Shown here: one piece after another, positions 46,777 to 56,145 of the stretch
Layout of the letters: every line of letters starts with the position of its first letter
Numbering within the stretch: position 1 is the stretch's first letter
Assembly: GCF_000970685.1 (NCBI RefSeq)
Contig: NZ_LAJB01000002.1
Location: 403,854 to 467,853 of the forward strand
Reading direction: 5' to 3'
DNA: 64,000 nucleotides
Source of the DNA: Domibacillus indicus
Lineage (GTDB): Bacteria > Bacillota > Bacilli > Bacillales > Domibacillaceae
Notes under the pieces: generated by a model
The model's database searches: none
What the model was told of the DNA's origin: nothing
What the model saw: the letters and a program-made list of their open reading frames with translations, nothing else
Position numbers and translations under genes: made by a program

Positions 46777-47847
46777 TTACGAATCAAATGGCGCCGGCGT
46801 CCGAAGCGCAAATCGGCCGGGCTCAAGCCCCCGTACACGCAGCCAGTGCTCCGTTTCCCCATAAATCATCAGCGGTGTCTGGTGAAGATGGCCGATGGTT
46901 CTGGCGCCAAGTGCACACATCATCATTTTCATGTCCATTTTCAGCCCGTTAATATGATCAATAAGGGCTTCCTGTCCGCCCGTCAGCAGAATGTTAAGGA
47001 GAAAGCCCGACAAGCCCGCCGCAGAAGCTCCAAGAGCAAGCGACTTCACCACATCCTCCGCATGCTGAAGGCCGCCCGAGGCAATAACGGTTTTGGCCGG
47101 TGCGCCCGCAGCCGTTTCCACAATCGATACAGCTGTTGGAATTCCCCAATTATTGAAAAAAGCCATCGGTCGGGCGGAACGTTCATTTTCGACCGCCGCA
47201 AAATTGGTGCCGCCAAACCCAGCTGTATCAATAGCGGCTAACGGAAGCTCATTTAAAAGCTTTGCTGTTTCAAGGCCGATCCCAAACCCGGTTTCCTTTA
47301 CAATAATCGGTACACCCACCTGTTCACAAATAGCCGCAATCCGGTCAATGGCACCGCGAAAATCACGGTCTCCTTCCGGCATAGCCAGCTCCTGGATCAC
47401 GTTTAAATGAATCTGCAGCACATCCGCCTCAATCATGTCGCACACCGCTATTGCTTCATCTACTGTCGCTTCAGATCCGATATTGGCCATCATAATCCCT
47501 CTTGGATTTGCTTTTCGTGCCGCCCGAAAGGTTAAGCGTTCTTCCGGGTGGCGAACAGCCGACATTTGAGAACCTACCGCCATCGGAAGCTCACAGGCGG
47601 CTGCCACTTCGGCTAATTGTGTATTAATATCTGCCGTTGTCTGCCCGCCTCCGCCTGTCATCGCATTCACAAAAATCGGCGAACTCCATTGAAGTTCGCC
47701 GATTTTTGCTGAGAGCGATATATCTGTGACAGAGGAACCCGGGAGGCTGCGGTGAATGAACTGAATGTGATCCAGGCCAGTCCGCCCGCTTTGTCCCGTC
47801 GACAAGGCATAATGAATATGGTCGATTTTTCGTTCCGCTCTGCTCAA
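46777..47847 (-). CDS. fni: isopentenyl-diphosphate delta-isomerase, type 2
   Basis: FMN- and NADPH-dependent interconversion of IPP and DMAPP, 356 residues. TIM-barrel motifs include FVNAMTGGGGQTT, VGSQMSAVRHPE, VKETGFGIGLETAKLL, DTAGFGGTNFAAVEN and ASGGLQHAEDVVKSLALGA. TTG start with GGTGA seven bases upstream, 15 bases after ypfD. B. subtilis has fni (ypgA) at this location. Confidence 0.95.
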   Translation of the reverse strand: MSRAERKIDHIHYALSTGQSGRTGLDHIQFIHRSLPGSSVTDISLSAKIGELQWSSPIFVNAMTGGGGQTTADINTQLAEVAAACELPMAVGSQMSAVRHPEERLTFRAARKANPRGIMMANIGSEATVDEAIAVCDMIEADVLQIHLNVIQELAMPEGDRDFRGAIDRIAAICEQVGVPIIVKETGFGIGLETAKLLNELPLAAIDTAGFGGTNFAAVENERSARPMAFFNNWGIPTAVSIVETAAGAPAKTVIASGGLQHAEDVVKSLALGASAAGLSGFLLNILLTGGQEALIDHINGLKMDMKMMMCALGARTIGHLHQTPLMIYGETEHWLRVRGLEPGRFALRTPAPFDS

Positions 47848-47862
47848 GTTGTCATCACCGTC

Positions 47863-49002
47863 TTATTTTAAGTCTTTTAACTGGTCGCCTAAAATATCGC
47901 CAATCTGGAAGCCAGAGCTTTCTTCAGGAAGTTCATATGAATCAATTTCTTCTTCCGGCTCCTGCTCTTCAAATGATTTCATACTAAGCGACAGGCGATG
48001 CTCCTGCTCATTGGCATCAAGCACTTTCACCTGGACCTCCTGCCCTTCTTCCAGCACTTCATGAGGCGTACCGATGTGACGGTTTGAGATCTGGGAAATG
48101 TGAACCAGTCCTTCGACACCCGGGAATACTTCAACGAAAGCACCGTATGAAACAAGGCGTTTTACAGTTCCTTCATGTTCAGAGCCAATTGGAGCCCGTT
48201 CGGCAATGTTTTCCCATGGCCCCGGAAGCGTTTCTTTAATAGATAATGAAATTCGCTCACTGTCGCGGTCAATAGAAAGGACTTTCACTTTCACTTCCTG
48301 TCCTTCTGTTAATACATCAGACGGTTTTTCCACATGCTCATGTGAAAGCTGGGAGATGTGGACAAGGCCGTCGACACCGCCAATATCAACAAAGGCGCCA
48401 AAGTCAGTGAGACGCTGCACCTTGCCGTCGATCACGTCACCCGCCTGGATATCTTCCAGCACTTTTTGCTTGTTTTCAGCTTTTTCAATATCTAAGACCG
48501 CCCGGTGTGATAAAATCAGCCGGTTTTTATCTTGTTCAAGCTCAACGATTTTAAGCTTCATAACACGGCCTTTATAATCTTCGAAGTCTTCAACGAAATG
48601 ATCTTCAACGAGAGAAGCTGGAATAAATCCGCGAATGCCAAGATCAACAACGAGGCCGCCTTTCACGACTTCTTTAATCTCCGCTTCAAAAATAGTTCCT
48701 TCTTCGAAACGTTTCTGCATGTCTTCCCATGCCGTTTCTGCATCCGCTTTTCGTTTTGATAAAACATAAAGATCATCTTCTTCTTTTGTAACGAGCAGTT
48801 CAAGCTCATCGCCTTCTTTGACGACGTCAGATGCTTTTTCTACGTGAAGGCTTGACAGTTCACTGATGGGAATAATGCCGTCTTTCTTGCTGTCCGGGAT
48901 TTCCACCTGGACTTGCTTTTCTTCGACTTTCACAACCGTCGCGCGCACCTTGTCGCCAACGGAGTAGTTATTCACTTCTGCTTGATTCATATCCTCTGTC
49001 AT
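47863..49002 (-). CDS. ypfD: S1 RNA-binding domain protein YpfD (RpsA-like)
   Basis: 379 residues with four S1 domains in series: [63 protein letters not shown] and [23 protein letters not shown]. The last two have the VHISQ RNA-binding strand. It resembles ribosomal protein S1 but is shorter than the six-domain E. coli form and is not an essential S1 in B. subtilis. An acidic tail ([13 protein letters not shown]) ends the protein. Confidence 0.95.
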   Translation of the reverse strand: MTEDMNQAEVNNYSVGDKVRATVVKVEEKQVQVEIPDSKKDGIIPISELSSLHVEKASDVVKEGDELELLVTKEEDDLYVLSKRKADAETAWEDMQKRFEEGTIFEAEIKEVVKGGLVVDLGIRGFIPASLVEDHFVEDFEDYKGRVMKLKIVELEQDKNRLILSHRAVLDIEKAENKQKVLEDIQAGDVIDGKVQRLTDFGAFVDIGGVDGLVHISQLSHEHVEKPSDVLTEGQEVKVKVLSIDRDSERISLSIKETLPGPWENIAERAPIGSEHEGTVKRLVSYGAFVEVFPGVEGLVHISQISNRHIGTPHEVLEEGQEVQVKVLDANEQEHRLSLSMKSFEEQEPEEEIDSYELPEESSGFQIGDILGDQLKDLK

Positions 49003-49092
49003 ATGTAATCCTCCTCAATACAAAACTGCGTCAATTTTAAAAATTCTTACTTCTAACTTCTTACAAACACGTAGATTTGTCAAGCCGGAAGC

Positions 49093-49680
49093 TCAGGCTG
49101 AATGCTCTTTTATCAACTTCCCAATCGCCTCCATAATGGCCTCCGTTGCTTCTTCGGCGGATGCTTTCCGCTCGCGGAGCGGCGCCATGTCGATCGGCGG
49201 CCCATATACAACCTGCAGCCTGCGCCCGATTTTATACGGGCCAATCACTGCACAGGGCACAACCGCCGCTTCAGTGCGAAGAGCAAAAAAGCCGGCACCG
49301 GCAAGCCCCTTCCCTAATTCTCCGGTTTTTGAACGTGTACCTTCAGGAAAAAGCCCCAGAACTTGTCCTTCTTTTAAAATTTTCAAACCAGTTCGAATAG
49401 CTTCCCGGTCACTCATACCCCGTTTTACCGGAAAAACGTTGAGTTCCCTCATTAATTTCCCCATCCACTTCTTTTTAAACAATTCTTCTTTTCCCATAAA
49501 GCGGACAGGGCGGTCCGATGTAATGCCTACAATCGGCGGATCGAGATTATCGATATGGTTTGCGCAAAGAAGAACACCGCCTTCTTTTGGAAAATGCTCA
49601 AGACCCTTAATCTGAATACGGTAAGCGGGGGTCAAAATGGACTTTACAACTGTTTTGGCAATCGAATAAAAGGTCCCCAT
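49093..49680 (-). CDS. plsC: 1-acyl-sn-glycerol-3-phosphate acyltransferase
   Basis: Lysophosphatidate acyltransferase of phospholipid synthesis, 195 residues. The HX4D catalytic motif is in CANHIDNLDPPIVG, and the substrate motifs are FPEGTRSKTGELGKG and VPCAVIGP. A weakly hydrophobic N-terminus (IAKTVVKSILTPAY) associates it with the membrane. It begins four bases after cmk, as in many Bacillaceae. Confidence 0.94.
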   Translation of the reverse strand: MGTFYSIAKTVVKSILTPAYRIQIKGLEHFPKEGGVLLCANHIDNLDPPIVGITSDRPVRFMGKEELFKKKWMGKLMRELNVFPVKRGMSDREAIRTGLKILKEGQVLGLFPEGTRSKTGELGKGLAGAGFFALRTEAAVVPCAVIGPYKIGRRLQVVYGPPIDMAPLRERKASAEEATEAIMEAIGKLIKEHSA

Positions 49681-49683
49681 TCG

Positions 49684-50355
49684 TTATTCCTCCACCTTTG
49701 CTGCAGACATAATCGCATCAGCTACCTCTTCAATTGACATAAAGGTTGTATCAATTTCGATAGCTCCCTCCGCTTTCTTAAGCGGTGACTCAGCCCGCTC
49801 CGTATCCATTTTGTCTCGTGCAGCAATCTCTCTTTTTAAATTCTCCAAATCGGATGAAAACCCTTTTTTCAAATTTTCAGCATGGCGCCGTTTCGCCCGC
49901 TCGTCTACACCTGCCAGCAAAAAAATCTTTACATCGGCATCCGGCAGTACACTGGTGCCAATATCACGGCCGTCCATTACAACGCCGCCTTTTTGAGCCA
50001 GCTTCTGCTGCCGGTTCGTCATATCACGTCGAACTTCGCTATGCCGGGCAACAGCTGAAACATTGTTCGTTACCTGATCAGTCCGGATAGCTTCTGTTAC
50101 ATCCTCTCCATCCAGAAGAACCATCTGGCCATTTTCTCCCTGCTCCAGAGAAATAACCGTTTCTTTCAGCAGCCGGCCAAGTGCTTCCCCGTCTTCTACA
50201 TCTATGTTATTTCGGAGCGCTTTATACGTGATCGCCCTGTACATCGCCCCTGTATCAATATAAATATAAGAAAGCTTTGCCGCCACAATTTTTGCAGCTG
50301 TGCTTTTTCCTGCAGCCGCAGGGCCATCAATGGCAATTTGCAATTGTTTGTCCAT
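49684..50355 (-). CDS. cmk: cytidylate kinase
   Basis: Phosphorylates CMP/dCMP, 223 residues. P-loop is [29 protein letters not shown] binds [25 protein letters not shown] and the [11 protein letters not shown] lid region follow. It begins the cmk-plsC-ypfD group after the terminator of the upstream PilZ gene. Confidence 0.97.
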   Translation of the reverse strand: MDKQLQIAIDGPAAAGKSTAAKIVAAKLSYIYIDTGAMYRAITYKALRNNIDVEDGEALGRLLKETVISLEQGENGQMVLLDGEDVTEAIRTDQVTNNVSAVARHSEVRRDMTNRQQKLAQKGGVVMDGRDIGTSVLPDADVKIFLLAGVDERAKRRHAENLKKGFSSDLENLKREIAARDKMDTERAESPLKKAEGAIEIDTTFMSIEEVADAIMSAAKVEE

Positions 50356-50416
50356 CTCGTCACCTCATCCAAAAAGTCTTATTCATTTTATCACAGATTG
50401 GAACGGACACAAAAAA

Positions 50417-50435
50417 GAACCCAGACTCTGGGCTC
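50417..50435 (-). terminator. terminator after the PilZ gene
   Basis: CCCAG / CTGGG stem with a 3-base loop and six T residues on the minus strand. Confidence 0.65.
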
Positions 50436-50439
50436 TTCA

Positions 50440-51102
50440 TTATCCTATCCCTTTTTTGCGCAGCTGCAGCTGCTGTTCAAAGCAAAAGCGCATAAGCATT
50501 TGCTGTTCGGCATAAGCAAAATCCGTAAATTGAAATGAACCCGTTCGCCGGCCGCTTTTTTGGTCCTGCTGGACTCGGATCAGCTCGGCCATTGTTTCAA
50601 AATAACGGGGCTCTCCCTGCTGAGACGGAATAACACCGTACAGCTTTGCTTTCGTTCCGCCTTCTGCCTGTACCGAGCCAGGAAGCAGAATGGCTGCGCC
50701 GCCTGCACTGATATCTTCCGTTATTGAAGAGAAAGCAGGCATTCCGTCCAGCTCAACAGCAATGTCGATTGCCTTTTGAACACGTACAAATTTCCTTCGC
50801 TGCACGCGCACATAGCTGTCCCTCCCGGGGTCTTGCAGGGCGAGCATGGGAATATTTTTTTTCGTGCGGCCTATTACTTCTGTTCGAAAAAGAAAAACAG
50901 CCGATGAAGCAGTCGGATCGACAAAGCTGGCAGACAGCTGCATGCCGTCTAAAAGAAAGACTGTCCGATTCGTCTGGATATTTACCGGATAGTCAATAAA
51001 TAATTTTCCTTCATCCTTGTCTACAACCTTGCAGCGGTATTCTTCTTTTTCACTGTTTCCATCAAATGGCTCCAGTGTCAATGTTACACCCGGTTCCAGC
51101 AT
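50440..51102 (-). CDS. c-di-GMP receptor with PilZ domain (YpfA/MotI type)
   Basis: 220 residues: an N-terminal YcgR-like domain (~1-95) and a C-terminal PilZ domain. The c-di-GMP motif is present: QRRKFVRVQ (RxxxR) and EDISAGGAAI (D/NxSxxG). In B. subtilis the protein at this locus (YpfA, also DgrA or MotI) binds the flagellar stator and acts as a brake when c-di-GMP is high. With cheR also in this window, a motile organism is likely. It lies between ypeB and cmk as in B. subtilis. Confidence 0.9.
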   Translation of the reverse strand: MLEPGVTLTLEPFDGNSEKEEYRCKVVDKDEGKLFIDYPVNIQTNRTVFLLDGMQLSASFVDPTASSAVFLFRTEVIGRTKKNIPMLALQDPGRDSYVRVQRRKFVRVQKAIDIAVELDGMPAFSSITEDISAGGAAILLPGSVQAEGGTKAKLYGVIPSQQGEPRYFETMAELIRVQQDQKSGRRTGSFQFTDFAYAEQQMLMRFCFEQQLQLRKKGIG

Positions 51103-51198
51103 CCATTATCACTCTCTTTTTTCCTCAGTAAGCCTTAAGGCCTATGCGGTTCGTTGGAAAAAATTATAATGGATTGGCCGCCTGATTGCAATATCTCA

Positions 51199-52536
51199 TT
51201 ATGAACCATATACACCTTCCGCTTCCTGCAGCTTTTCGATCCGCTCTTCATTCCCGTTATCCGCATTGATAAAGATACGGTAAGACGCGGTTCCGTTCTC
51301 AGCTAAAAATTCGTAACATAAAACATCTTTCATTTCTTCATTGGTCACAATCGCTTTTTTCGTTTCCATGACTGTCAGTTTCGGATGAAGCTCTTTTTTT
51401 GCCTGCTCCTCTGATAAAGCGGGCTCAGGAATCGACCGTTCCTTTTTATTTTTCCAGTAATTTTGTGCTTCAAGGCCGGTCACCTCTCCTGTATCGAGGG
51501 CTGCCTTGACTACAACAGACTCTGGATAAACAAGAGTATCATCTATTTTGCGTGTAAAAGTAAAGACGCCTGTATGGTCGTACTGGGCACTCTCTGTAGG
51601 CACCATTTCTTTAAAACCATGCTTTTTCAAGAAAGCAGACGCTTTTTCAGACGCTTCATTTAAGCTGATCCGGCTTTTGCCCGGCGTTTTATTGACTACA
51701 AATGTTAATGGATAGCCGCCTTTTTTCATAATGTCCATTGTTGCTTCTTCGCCATTTTGCCCCGTAACTGAAACATTATAAAACGGGACGGCAGCGCCTT
51801 TTAAGCTGCTTTCAACCGCGGTAACCTCAGCATCAACCTGAAAATAATCCTTTGCTCTCTGGGCCGCTTCTTTTTTAGAAATCTCCGTTCCCGACAGCTT
51901 TTTCAGCGCATCATCCGAAACCGACTTTTGAACCTGTGATGGCCCGAATGTTTCTGCTTCTGAAAATTCAGTTGCTTTTTTCTCAACCGAATTAAAGCCG
52001 TCAATAACAGAATTATCTCTCGGCTCTTCTCCTTCAGAAGCAGCACGGCTTACATCCGTCCAGCGCAGATTTTTATCCAAAACGTCGAGCTGAACACTCC
52101 GAAGTTCGTTTTGAATATCCGCCGATTGCTTGTAAAGAGACTCTAGCTGGGTATACTCCTTGTCTGTCAGCGGCTCTTTATCAAGATCGCGGACAGCAGT
52201 TTTATGCGTGAAATCCCCGCTGTTGCCTAAAAACTCTTCTGTTTTTGAAAAAGGCGTAAAACCGAGCGGCAGGCGGCTGATGGCATTATGAGCTTCTGAT
52301 GTAAGCCGCCATACATCTGTTAATGCCGGTGTTAAATTTGTTTTTGAATTCATCGCCAGTGCTTCACCTGTCCGATCGTGAATCACATCCACCTGATAAA
52401 CAAGCTCATGGAACGCCTGCTGATAGCTGTTTTCCGCTTCAATTAACAACTCTTGTTTCTGCCGGTACTGGCTATAGCCCCATACTGCCGTTCCTACAAG
52501 CAGCACGGCCATGGCTGCAGTTAAAAATGTCCGCAT
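51199..52536 (-). CDS. ypeB: germination protein YpeB
   Basis: Partner of SleB, needed to place and stabilise the lytic enzyme in the spore. 445 residues with an N-terminal membrane anchor (FLTAAMAVLLVGTAVWGYSQ), an N-terminal helical domain and three PepSY-like repeats in the C-terminal half (for example ISKKEAAQRAKDYFQVDAEV, ISLNEASEKASAFLKKHGF, LSEEQAKKELHPKLTVMET). It starts 12 bases after sleB with AGGAGGG. Co-expressed in the forespore with sleB in B. subtilis. Confidence 0.96.
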   Translation of the reverse strand: MRTFLTAAMAVLLVGTAVWGYSQYRQKQELLIEAENSYQQAFHELVYQVDVIHDRTGEALAMNSKTNLTPALTDVWRLTSEAHNAISRLPLGFTPFSKTEEFLGNSGDFTHKTAVRDLDKEPLTDKEYTQLESLYKQSADIQNELRSVQLDVLDKNLRWTDVSRAASEGEEPRDNSVIDGFNSVEKKATEFSEAETFGPSQVQKSVSDDALKKLSGTEISKKEAAQRAKDYFQVDAEVTAVESSLKGAAVPFYNVSVTGQNGEEATMDIMKKGGYPLTFVVNKTPGKSRISLNEASEKASAFLKKHGFKEMVPTESAQYDHTGVFTFTRKIDDTLVYPESVVVKAALDTGEVTGLEAQNYWKNKKERSIPEPALSEEQAKKELHPKLTVMETKKAIVTNEEMKDVLCYEFLAENGTASYRIFINADNGNEERIEKLQEAEGVYGS

Positions 52537-52548
52537 GCCCGGTCCCTC

Positions 52549-53298
52549 CTATTCACAATAAATATGCTTTCCAATTTGTTTAATCTGCGGCCGTGTCCAG
52601 ATCCATGGGCTTGTGGCTGTGTCGGGGTTGAAATAATAAAGCGCTTCGCCGGTCGGGTCCCAGCCGTTAATGGCATCCAGCACTGCTTTTTTTGCCGTTT
52701 CATTTGGCGTCAGCCAGATTTGTCCGTCTGCTACAGCAGTGAATGCTCTTGGTTCAAAAATAACGCCCGCCACACTGTTTGGAAATTGCTCGCTCTGTAC
52801 CCGGTTTAAAATAACTGCCGCTACGGCCACCTGTCCCTCGTACGGCTCCCCCCGCGCTTCGCCGTAAACGGCATTGGCCATAAGCTGAATATCATTTTGC
52901 GAAAAGCCTTTTGGCGAGTTTACCGATCGGTCAGAAGTTTCGGCGCCGCCATAGTAGGTGAAGCCCTTGCCTTTGCGGATCTGGCTTTTCACATGAGCTT
53001 TATCGTATTTAGACACCTGTTCAAGCTTCCGCTTCGTGTCCGTTCCCGCCAGGCCGTCAACGGGCAGCCCAAATGATTCCTGGAAGTTTCGCAGCGCCCA
53101 ATATGTAGACCAGCCAAACACCCCGTCAATCTGGTCACGATAGTAGCCGGTATATTGAAGCCTTGACTGCAGTTCAATAACATCGTCTCCTTCTGCTCCT
53201 CTCTGAATAACCTGTCCTGTAAACGCACCCGCATGCCCGGATGCAAGCAGAAGAACAAGCGTTAAAAAAACAGCAATCTGCTTTTTCCATTTTGTCAA
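52549..53298 (-). CDS. sleB: spore cortex-lytic enzyme SleB
   Basis: Lytic transglycosylase that breaks down spore cortex during germination. 249 residues: signal peptide (FLTLVLLLASGHAGA), a peptidoglycan-binding domain (RGAEGDDVIELQSRLQYTGYY) and a hydrolase_2 domain with NAVYGEARGEPYEGQVAVAAV containing the catalytic Glu. TTG start with GGTGA six bases upstream. Followed by ypeB; a SigG-like promoter lies just upstream, after the prsW terminator. Confidence 0.95.
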   Translation of the reverse strand: MTKWKKQIAVFLTLVLLLASGHAGAFTGQVIQRGAEGDDVIELQSRLQYTGYYRDQIDGVFGWSTYWALRNFQESFGLPVDGLAGTDTKRKLEQVSKYDKAHVKSQIRKGKGFTYYGGAETSDRSVNSPKGFSQNDIQLMANAVYGEARGEPYEGQVAVAAVILNRVQSEQFPNSVAGVIFEPRAFTAVADGQIWLTPNETAKKAVLDAINGWDPTGEALYYFNPDTATSPWIWTRPQIKQIGKHIYCE

Positions 53299-53329
53299 CT
53301 TCGTTCACCATCCTATCCAAATATACAAA

Positions 53330-53358
53330 TAGTTTGTCATCAACCCCTTTTTTTATAC
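53330..53358 (-). promoter_or_regulatory. SigG-like promoter of sleB-ypeB
   Basis: GTATA (53354-53358), 17-base spacer, CAAACTA (53330-53336) on the minus strand, resembling the forespore SigG pattern with CATnnTA at -10. B. subtilis sleB is SigG-dependent. One -10 base differs. Confidence 0.35.
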
Positions 53359-53366
53359 GAAAAAAA

Positions 53367-53389
53367 GAGGCGCTCCATCGAGCAGCCTC
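53367..53389 (-). terminator. terminator after prsW
   Basis: GAGGC-GCT / AGC-GCCTC stem with one bulged base, followed by T residues on the minus strand, three bases past the prsW stop. Confidence 0.75.
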
Positions 53390-53391
53390 CT

Positions 53392-54060
53392 TTACATTTT
53401 CACGCGGTGATACATGTCCGTCAGCATATGTGCTTTTTTTACCTTTCTCATTGCAAACCACCATAGAAACAGCATAAATGGAACCATGTAATAGATCCAT
53501 GCACTCTCAATAAACAAAATATAGTCAAACGAGCCATGCAGAAAAAAAGGAATCAGAAATGCCAACATGAGCATTTTCTTTTCTAAATTCGTTTCTCCAA
53601 ACTTGGCCCGGCTGAAATAATAGCCCATTATCGCTCCAAATAGCGCATGGCTTGAAACTGGCAAAAGAGCCCGCATAAACGCATATTCTACTCCGTGGGC
53701 TGCTAAATAAAGAACATTTTCAGCTGTAGCAAATCCGAGTGACACGCTTGTCGCATAAACGATTCCATCGTAAGGCTCATCAAAGTGGGTATGTGTATAG
53801 ATAAGAAAATACAAAACGAACCATTTGATAAATTCTTCCGGCACAGCTGTGAATAAAAAGGCATCTAAAATTCCGCTGCCGGCGATGTGCTCCTCTTCAA
53901 GAACATATTGTAAAAACATAACCGGAAAGGTAACGACCACTCCATATAAAAAAGCTTTTGCTACCGTCGTTACCGGTTCAGCTTCATAGCGGTCGCGTAA
54001 ATAAAAAAAGACCAGAAGTGCAAGACCGGGTGCAATTCCCGCTGAAAGAATCGGGACCAT
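53392..54060 (-). CDS. prsW: site-1 protease PrsW
   Basis: Intramembrane-associated protease (YpdC) that in B. subtilis cuts the anti-sigma factor RsiW to release SigW in response to envelope stress. 222 residues, about five membrane helices. The conserved acidic motif is VPEEFIKWFVLYF, and histidines appear in HGVEYAFMRALLPVSSHALFG and FFLHGSFDYILF. ATG at 54060 has AGAGGAAA upstream. No rsiW/sigW genes lie nearby. It is divergent from the asparaginase gene. Confidence 0.93.
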   Translation of the reverse strand: MVPILSAGIAPGLALLVFFYLRDRYEAEPVTTVAKAFLYGVVVTFPVMFLQYVLEEEHIAGSGILDAFLFTAVPEEFIKWFVLYFLIYTHTHFDEPYDGIVYATSVSLGFATAENVLYLAAHGVEYAFMRALLPVSSHALFGAIMGYYFSRAKFGETNLEKKMLMLAFLIPFFLHGSFDYILFIESAWIYYMVPFMLFLWWFAMRKVKKAHMLTDMYHRVKM

Positions 54061-54135
54061 ACACGTTTCCTCTTTTCTTTCTGTTTTTTCCATCGTATCA
54101 TGAGATATGAAGAATGAAAATAAGGAGTCCAAAAC

Positions 54136-55083
54136 ATGTCAAAAAAACATATCCTGCTGCTGCATACAGGCGGCACGATTTCGATGAAAGAAAATGCGGA
54201 AACAGGCGGCGTATCCCCTGACGGCGCCAACCCGATTGCGGAAGTCATCGATATTCCCGGCGTTGATGCCCGCTATACAGTAAAAGAGCCCTTTCAAATT
54301 CCTTCGCCTCATATGACACTTGAAAATATGCTTAGGCTTAAGGAAGAAATTGAAGCGTCAGATGCAGACGGAGTGGTAATTACACATGGCACGGATACAA
54401 TGGAGGAGACCGCTTACTTTCTTCATTTAACCCTCCATCCCTCCATTCCTGTTGTGCTGACTGGAGCGATGCGTTCAAGCAATGAAATTGGCGCGGACGG
54501 CCTCCCTAACTTGATCGCGGCCGTGAAAACGGCAGCCAGCGATGAAACTCATGGAAAAGGGGTGCTGGTTGTGATGAACGAAACGATTCACAGTGCCGCT
54601 CTTGTGACAAAAACAAATACAGGCAGCCTCGAATCCTTTCAAAGCCGTGACGGGGGACCAATCGGAACCGTATTAAAAAACGGGCCTCGCTTTTTCTTTA
54701 TTCCATTGAAAACAGCCCCTTTCCCTGTCAAACGCGTCGATTATCGCGTACCCGTTTTAAAAGCATATGCTGGCATGGATGCTTTTTTCATCAGCCAGCT
54801 CGTCTCCTGCGACGGTGTCATTATTGAAGCGATGGGCCGGGGGAATGTACCGCCGGAGGCTGCCCGGGCTCTTGTTTCTCTCATCAAGTCCGGTGTTCCG
54901 GTTGTCATCACTTCACGATGCGGAAGTGGCAGTGTCCAGCCTGTTTATACATATGATGGAGGAGGAGGCTTTCTGAAGCAGGCGGGCGCCCTGTTCGCAG
55001 GTGAACTAAACGGCCAGAAAGCGCGCTTAAAGCTGATTGCCGCCCTATCAGCCGGCGAAAATCTTCAGCGCGTTTTTGAATAA
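54136..55083 (+). CDS. L-asparaginase, type I
   Basis: Hydrolyses asparagine to aspartate and ammonia. 315 residues with the two active-site threonine motifs LLHTGGTISM and THGTDTMEETAYFL, and VLTGAMRSSNEIGADGLPN between. No signal peptide, so the cytoplasmic (AnsA) type. AAGGAG precedes the ATG. It is on the plus strand between divergent prsW and convergent ypdA, a position where B. subtilis has no gene. It might also accept related amides. Confidence 0.93.
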   Translation: MSKKHILLLHTGGTISMKENAETGGVSPDGANPIAEVIDIPGVDARYTVKEPFQIPSPHMTLENMLRLKEEIEASDADGVVITHGTDTMEETAYFLHLTLHPSIPVVLTGAMRSSNEIGADGLPNLIAAVKTAASDETHGKGVLVVMNETIHSAALVTKTNTGSLESFQSRDGGPIGTVLKNGPRFFFIPLKTAPFPVKRVDYRVPVLKAYAGMDAFFISQLVSCDGVIIEAMGRGNVPPEAARALVSLIKSGVPVVITSRCGSGSVQPVYTYDGGGGFLKQAGALFAGELNGQKARLKLIAALSAGENLQRVFE

Positions 55084-55087
55084 AAAA

Positions 55088-55106
55088 GCGGAGCGTTATG
55101 CTCCGC
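55088..55106. terminator. bidirectional terminator between asparaginase and ypdA
   Basis: GCGGAGC / GCTCCGC stem with a five-base loop, A run before and T run after. The ypdA stop codon lies in the loop. Confidence 0.85.
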
Positions 55107-56073
55107 CTTTTTCCCGTTTCTCAATCGCAGCAGCAATTTCGCCGCCGTGAAACCGGCCGTTTTCAATGAAAATTTCGTTTGCATTATTGCCCGCCGCAAT
55201 TACGCCGGCAATAAAAATATTTTCTACATTTGTTTCTTTTGTTTCTTCGCTGTAAATGGGCCGTCCTGTTTCCGAATCAATATGGACACCCATTTTTCGT
55301 AAAAAGCCGTGGTCCGGGTGATAGCCTGTCATTGCAAATACAAACTCACTCGAAATGGTTTCCTCCTGGCCGTCCAGTTCGTACGTGAGAGAGCCCGGTT
55401 CAATTTTTTTCACTTCCGCATCGAAAATCATGTTGATTTCACCGTTGCGGACAAGTGCATCAAACTCTGGCAGAATCCATGGTTTCACACTTGGTGAATA
55501 GCCGCTTCCCCGGTAGATGACTGTTACCCGGGCGCCTGCTTTATGCAGCTCAAGCGCCGCATCAACAGATGAGTTTTTTCCGCCGATTACGACTGTGTCC
55601 GTATCAAAGAAAGGATGGGCTTCTTTAAAATAATGAAAAACATGATCCAATTCTTCGCCTGGAATATTCATATAATTTGGATGATCGTAATAGCCGGTCG
55701 CAATGATAACATACGGGGTTTCATAAGCGCCCTTTGAGGTATATACATGAAAAAGTCCGCTTTCCTGCTTTTGAACCCGCTCCACCTGCTCAAACCGGTT
55801 GATTCGAAGATTTTTCAGTTTTACTACTTCACGGTAATACACAAGCGCCTGGTTCCGCCGCGGCTTCCGTTCTTCGATAATAAACGGGACATCGCCGATC
55901 GCCAGCTTTTCGCTTGAACTGAAAAATGTCTGGTGGGTTGGATAATTGTAAATGGCATTTACCACATTTCCTTTTTCAATCACAAGCGGATTTTTGCCGA
56001 TCTCTTTTAATGCTATGGCAGCCGCCAGCCCGCATGGCCCGCCGCCGACAATAATACATTCTTCCGTTTTCAT
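55096..56073 (-). CDS. ypdA: bacillithiol disulfide reductase YpdA (Bdr)
   Basis: FAD- and NADPH-dependent flavoprotein of the thioredoxin reductase-like group, 325 residues. FAD loop CIIVGGGPCGLAAAIAL with the conserved Cys of the family, ATGYYDHPNYMNIPGE, NADPH loop VVIGGKNSSVDAALEL, and a C-terminal FAD segment IFIAGVIAAGNNANEIFIENG. YpdA reduces oxidised bacillithiol (BSSB) in related species. ATG at 56073 has GGAG eight bases upstream. It functionally links to bshA in this window. Confidence 0.93.
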   Translation of the reverse strand: MKTEECIIVGGGPCGLAAAIALKEIGKNPLVIEKGNVVNAIYNYPTHQTFFSSSEKLAIGDVPFIIEERKPRRNQALVYYREVVKLKNLRINRFEQVERVQKQESGLFHVYTSKGAYETPYVIIATGYYDHPNYMNIPGEELDHVFHYFKEAHPFFDTDTVVIGGKNSSVDAALELHKAGARVTVIYRGSGYSPSVKPWILPEFDALVRNGEINMIFDAEVKKIEPGSLTYELDGQEETISSEFVFAMTGYHPDHGFLRKMGVHIDSETGRPIYSEETKETNVENIFIAGVIAAGNNANEIFIENGRFHGGEIAAAIEKREKGGA

Positions 56074-56145
56074 TTCATCCGCTCCGTTCTTTTTCTCTGC
56101 ATGGTCTATTGTAGAAAAAAAGCCTGTGCTTTTCAATTCTGCCGC

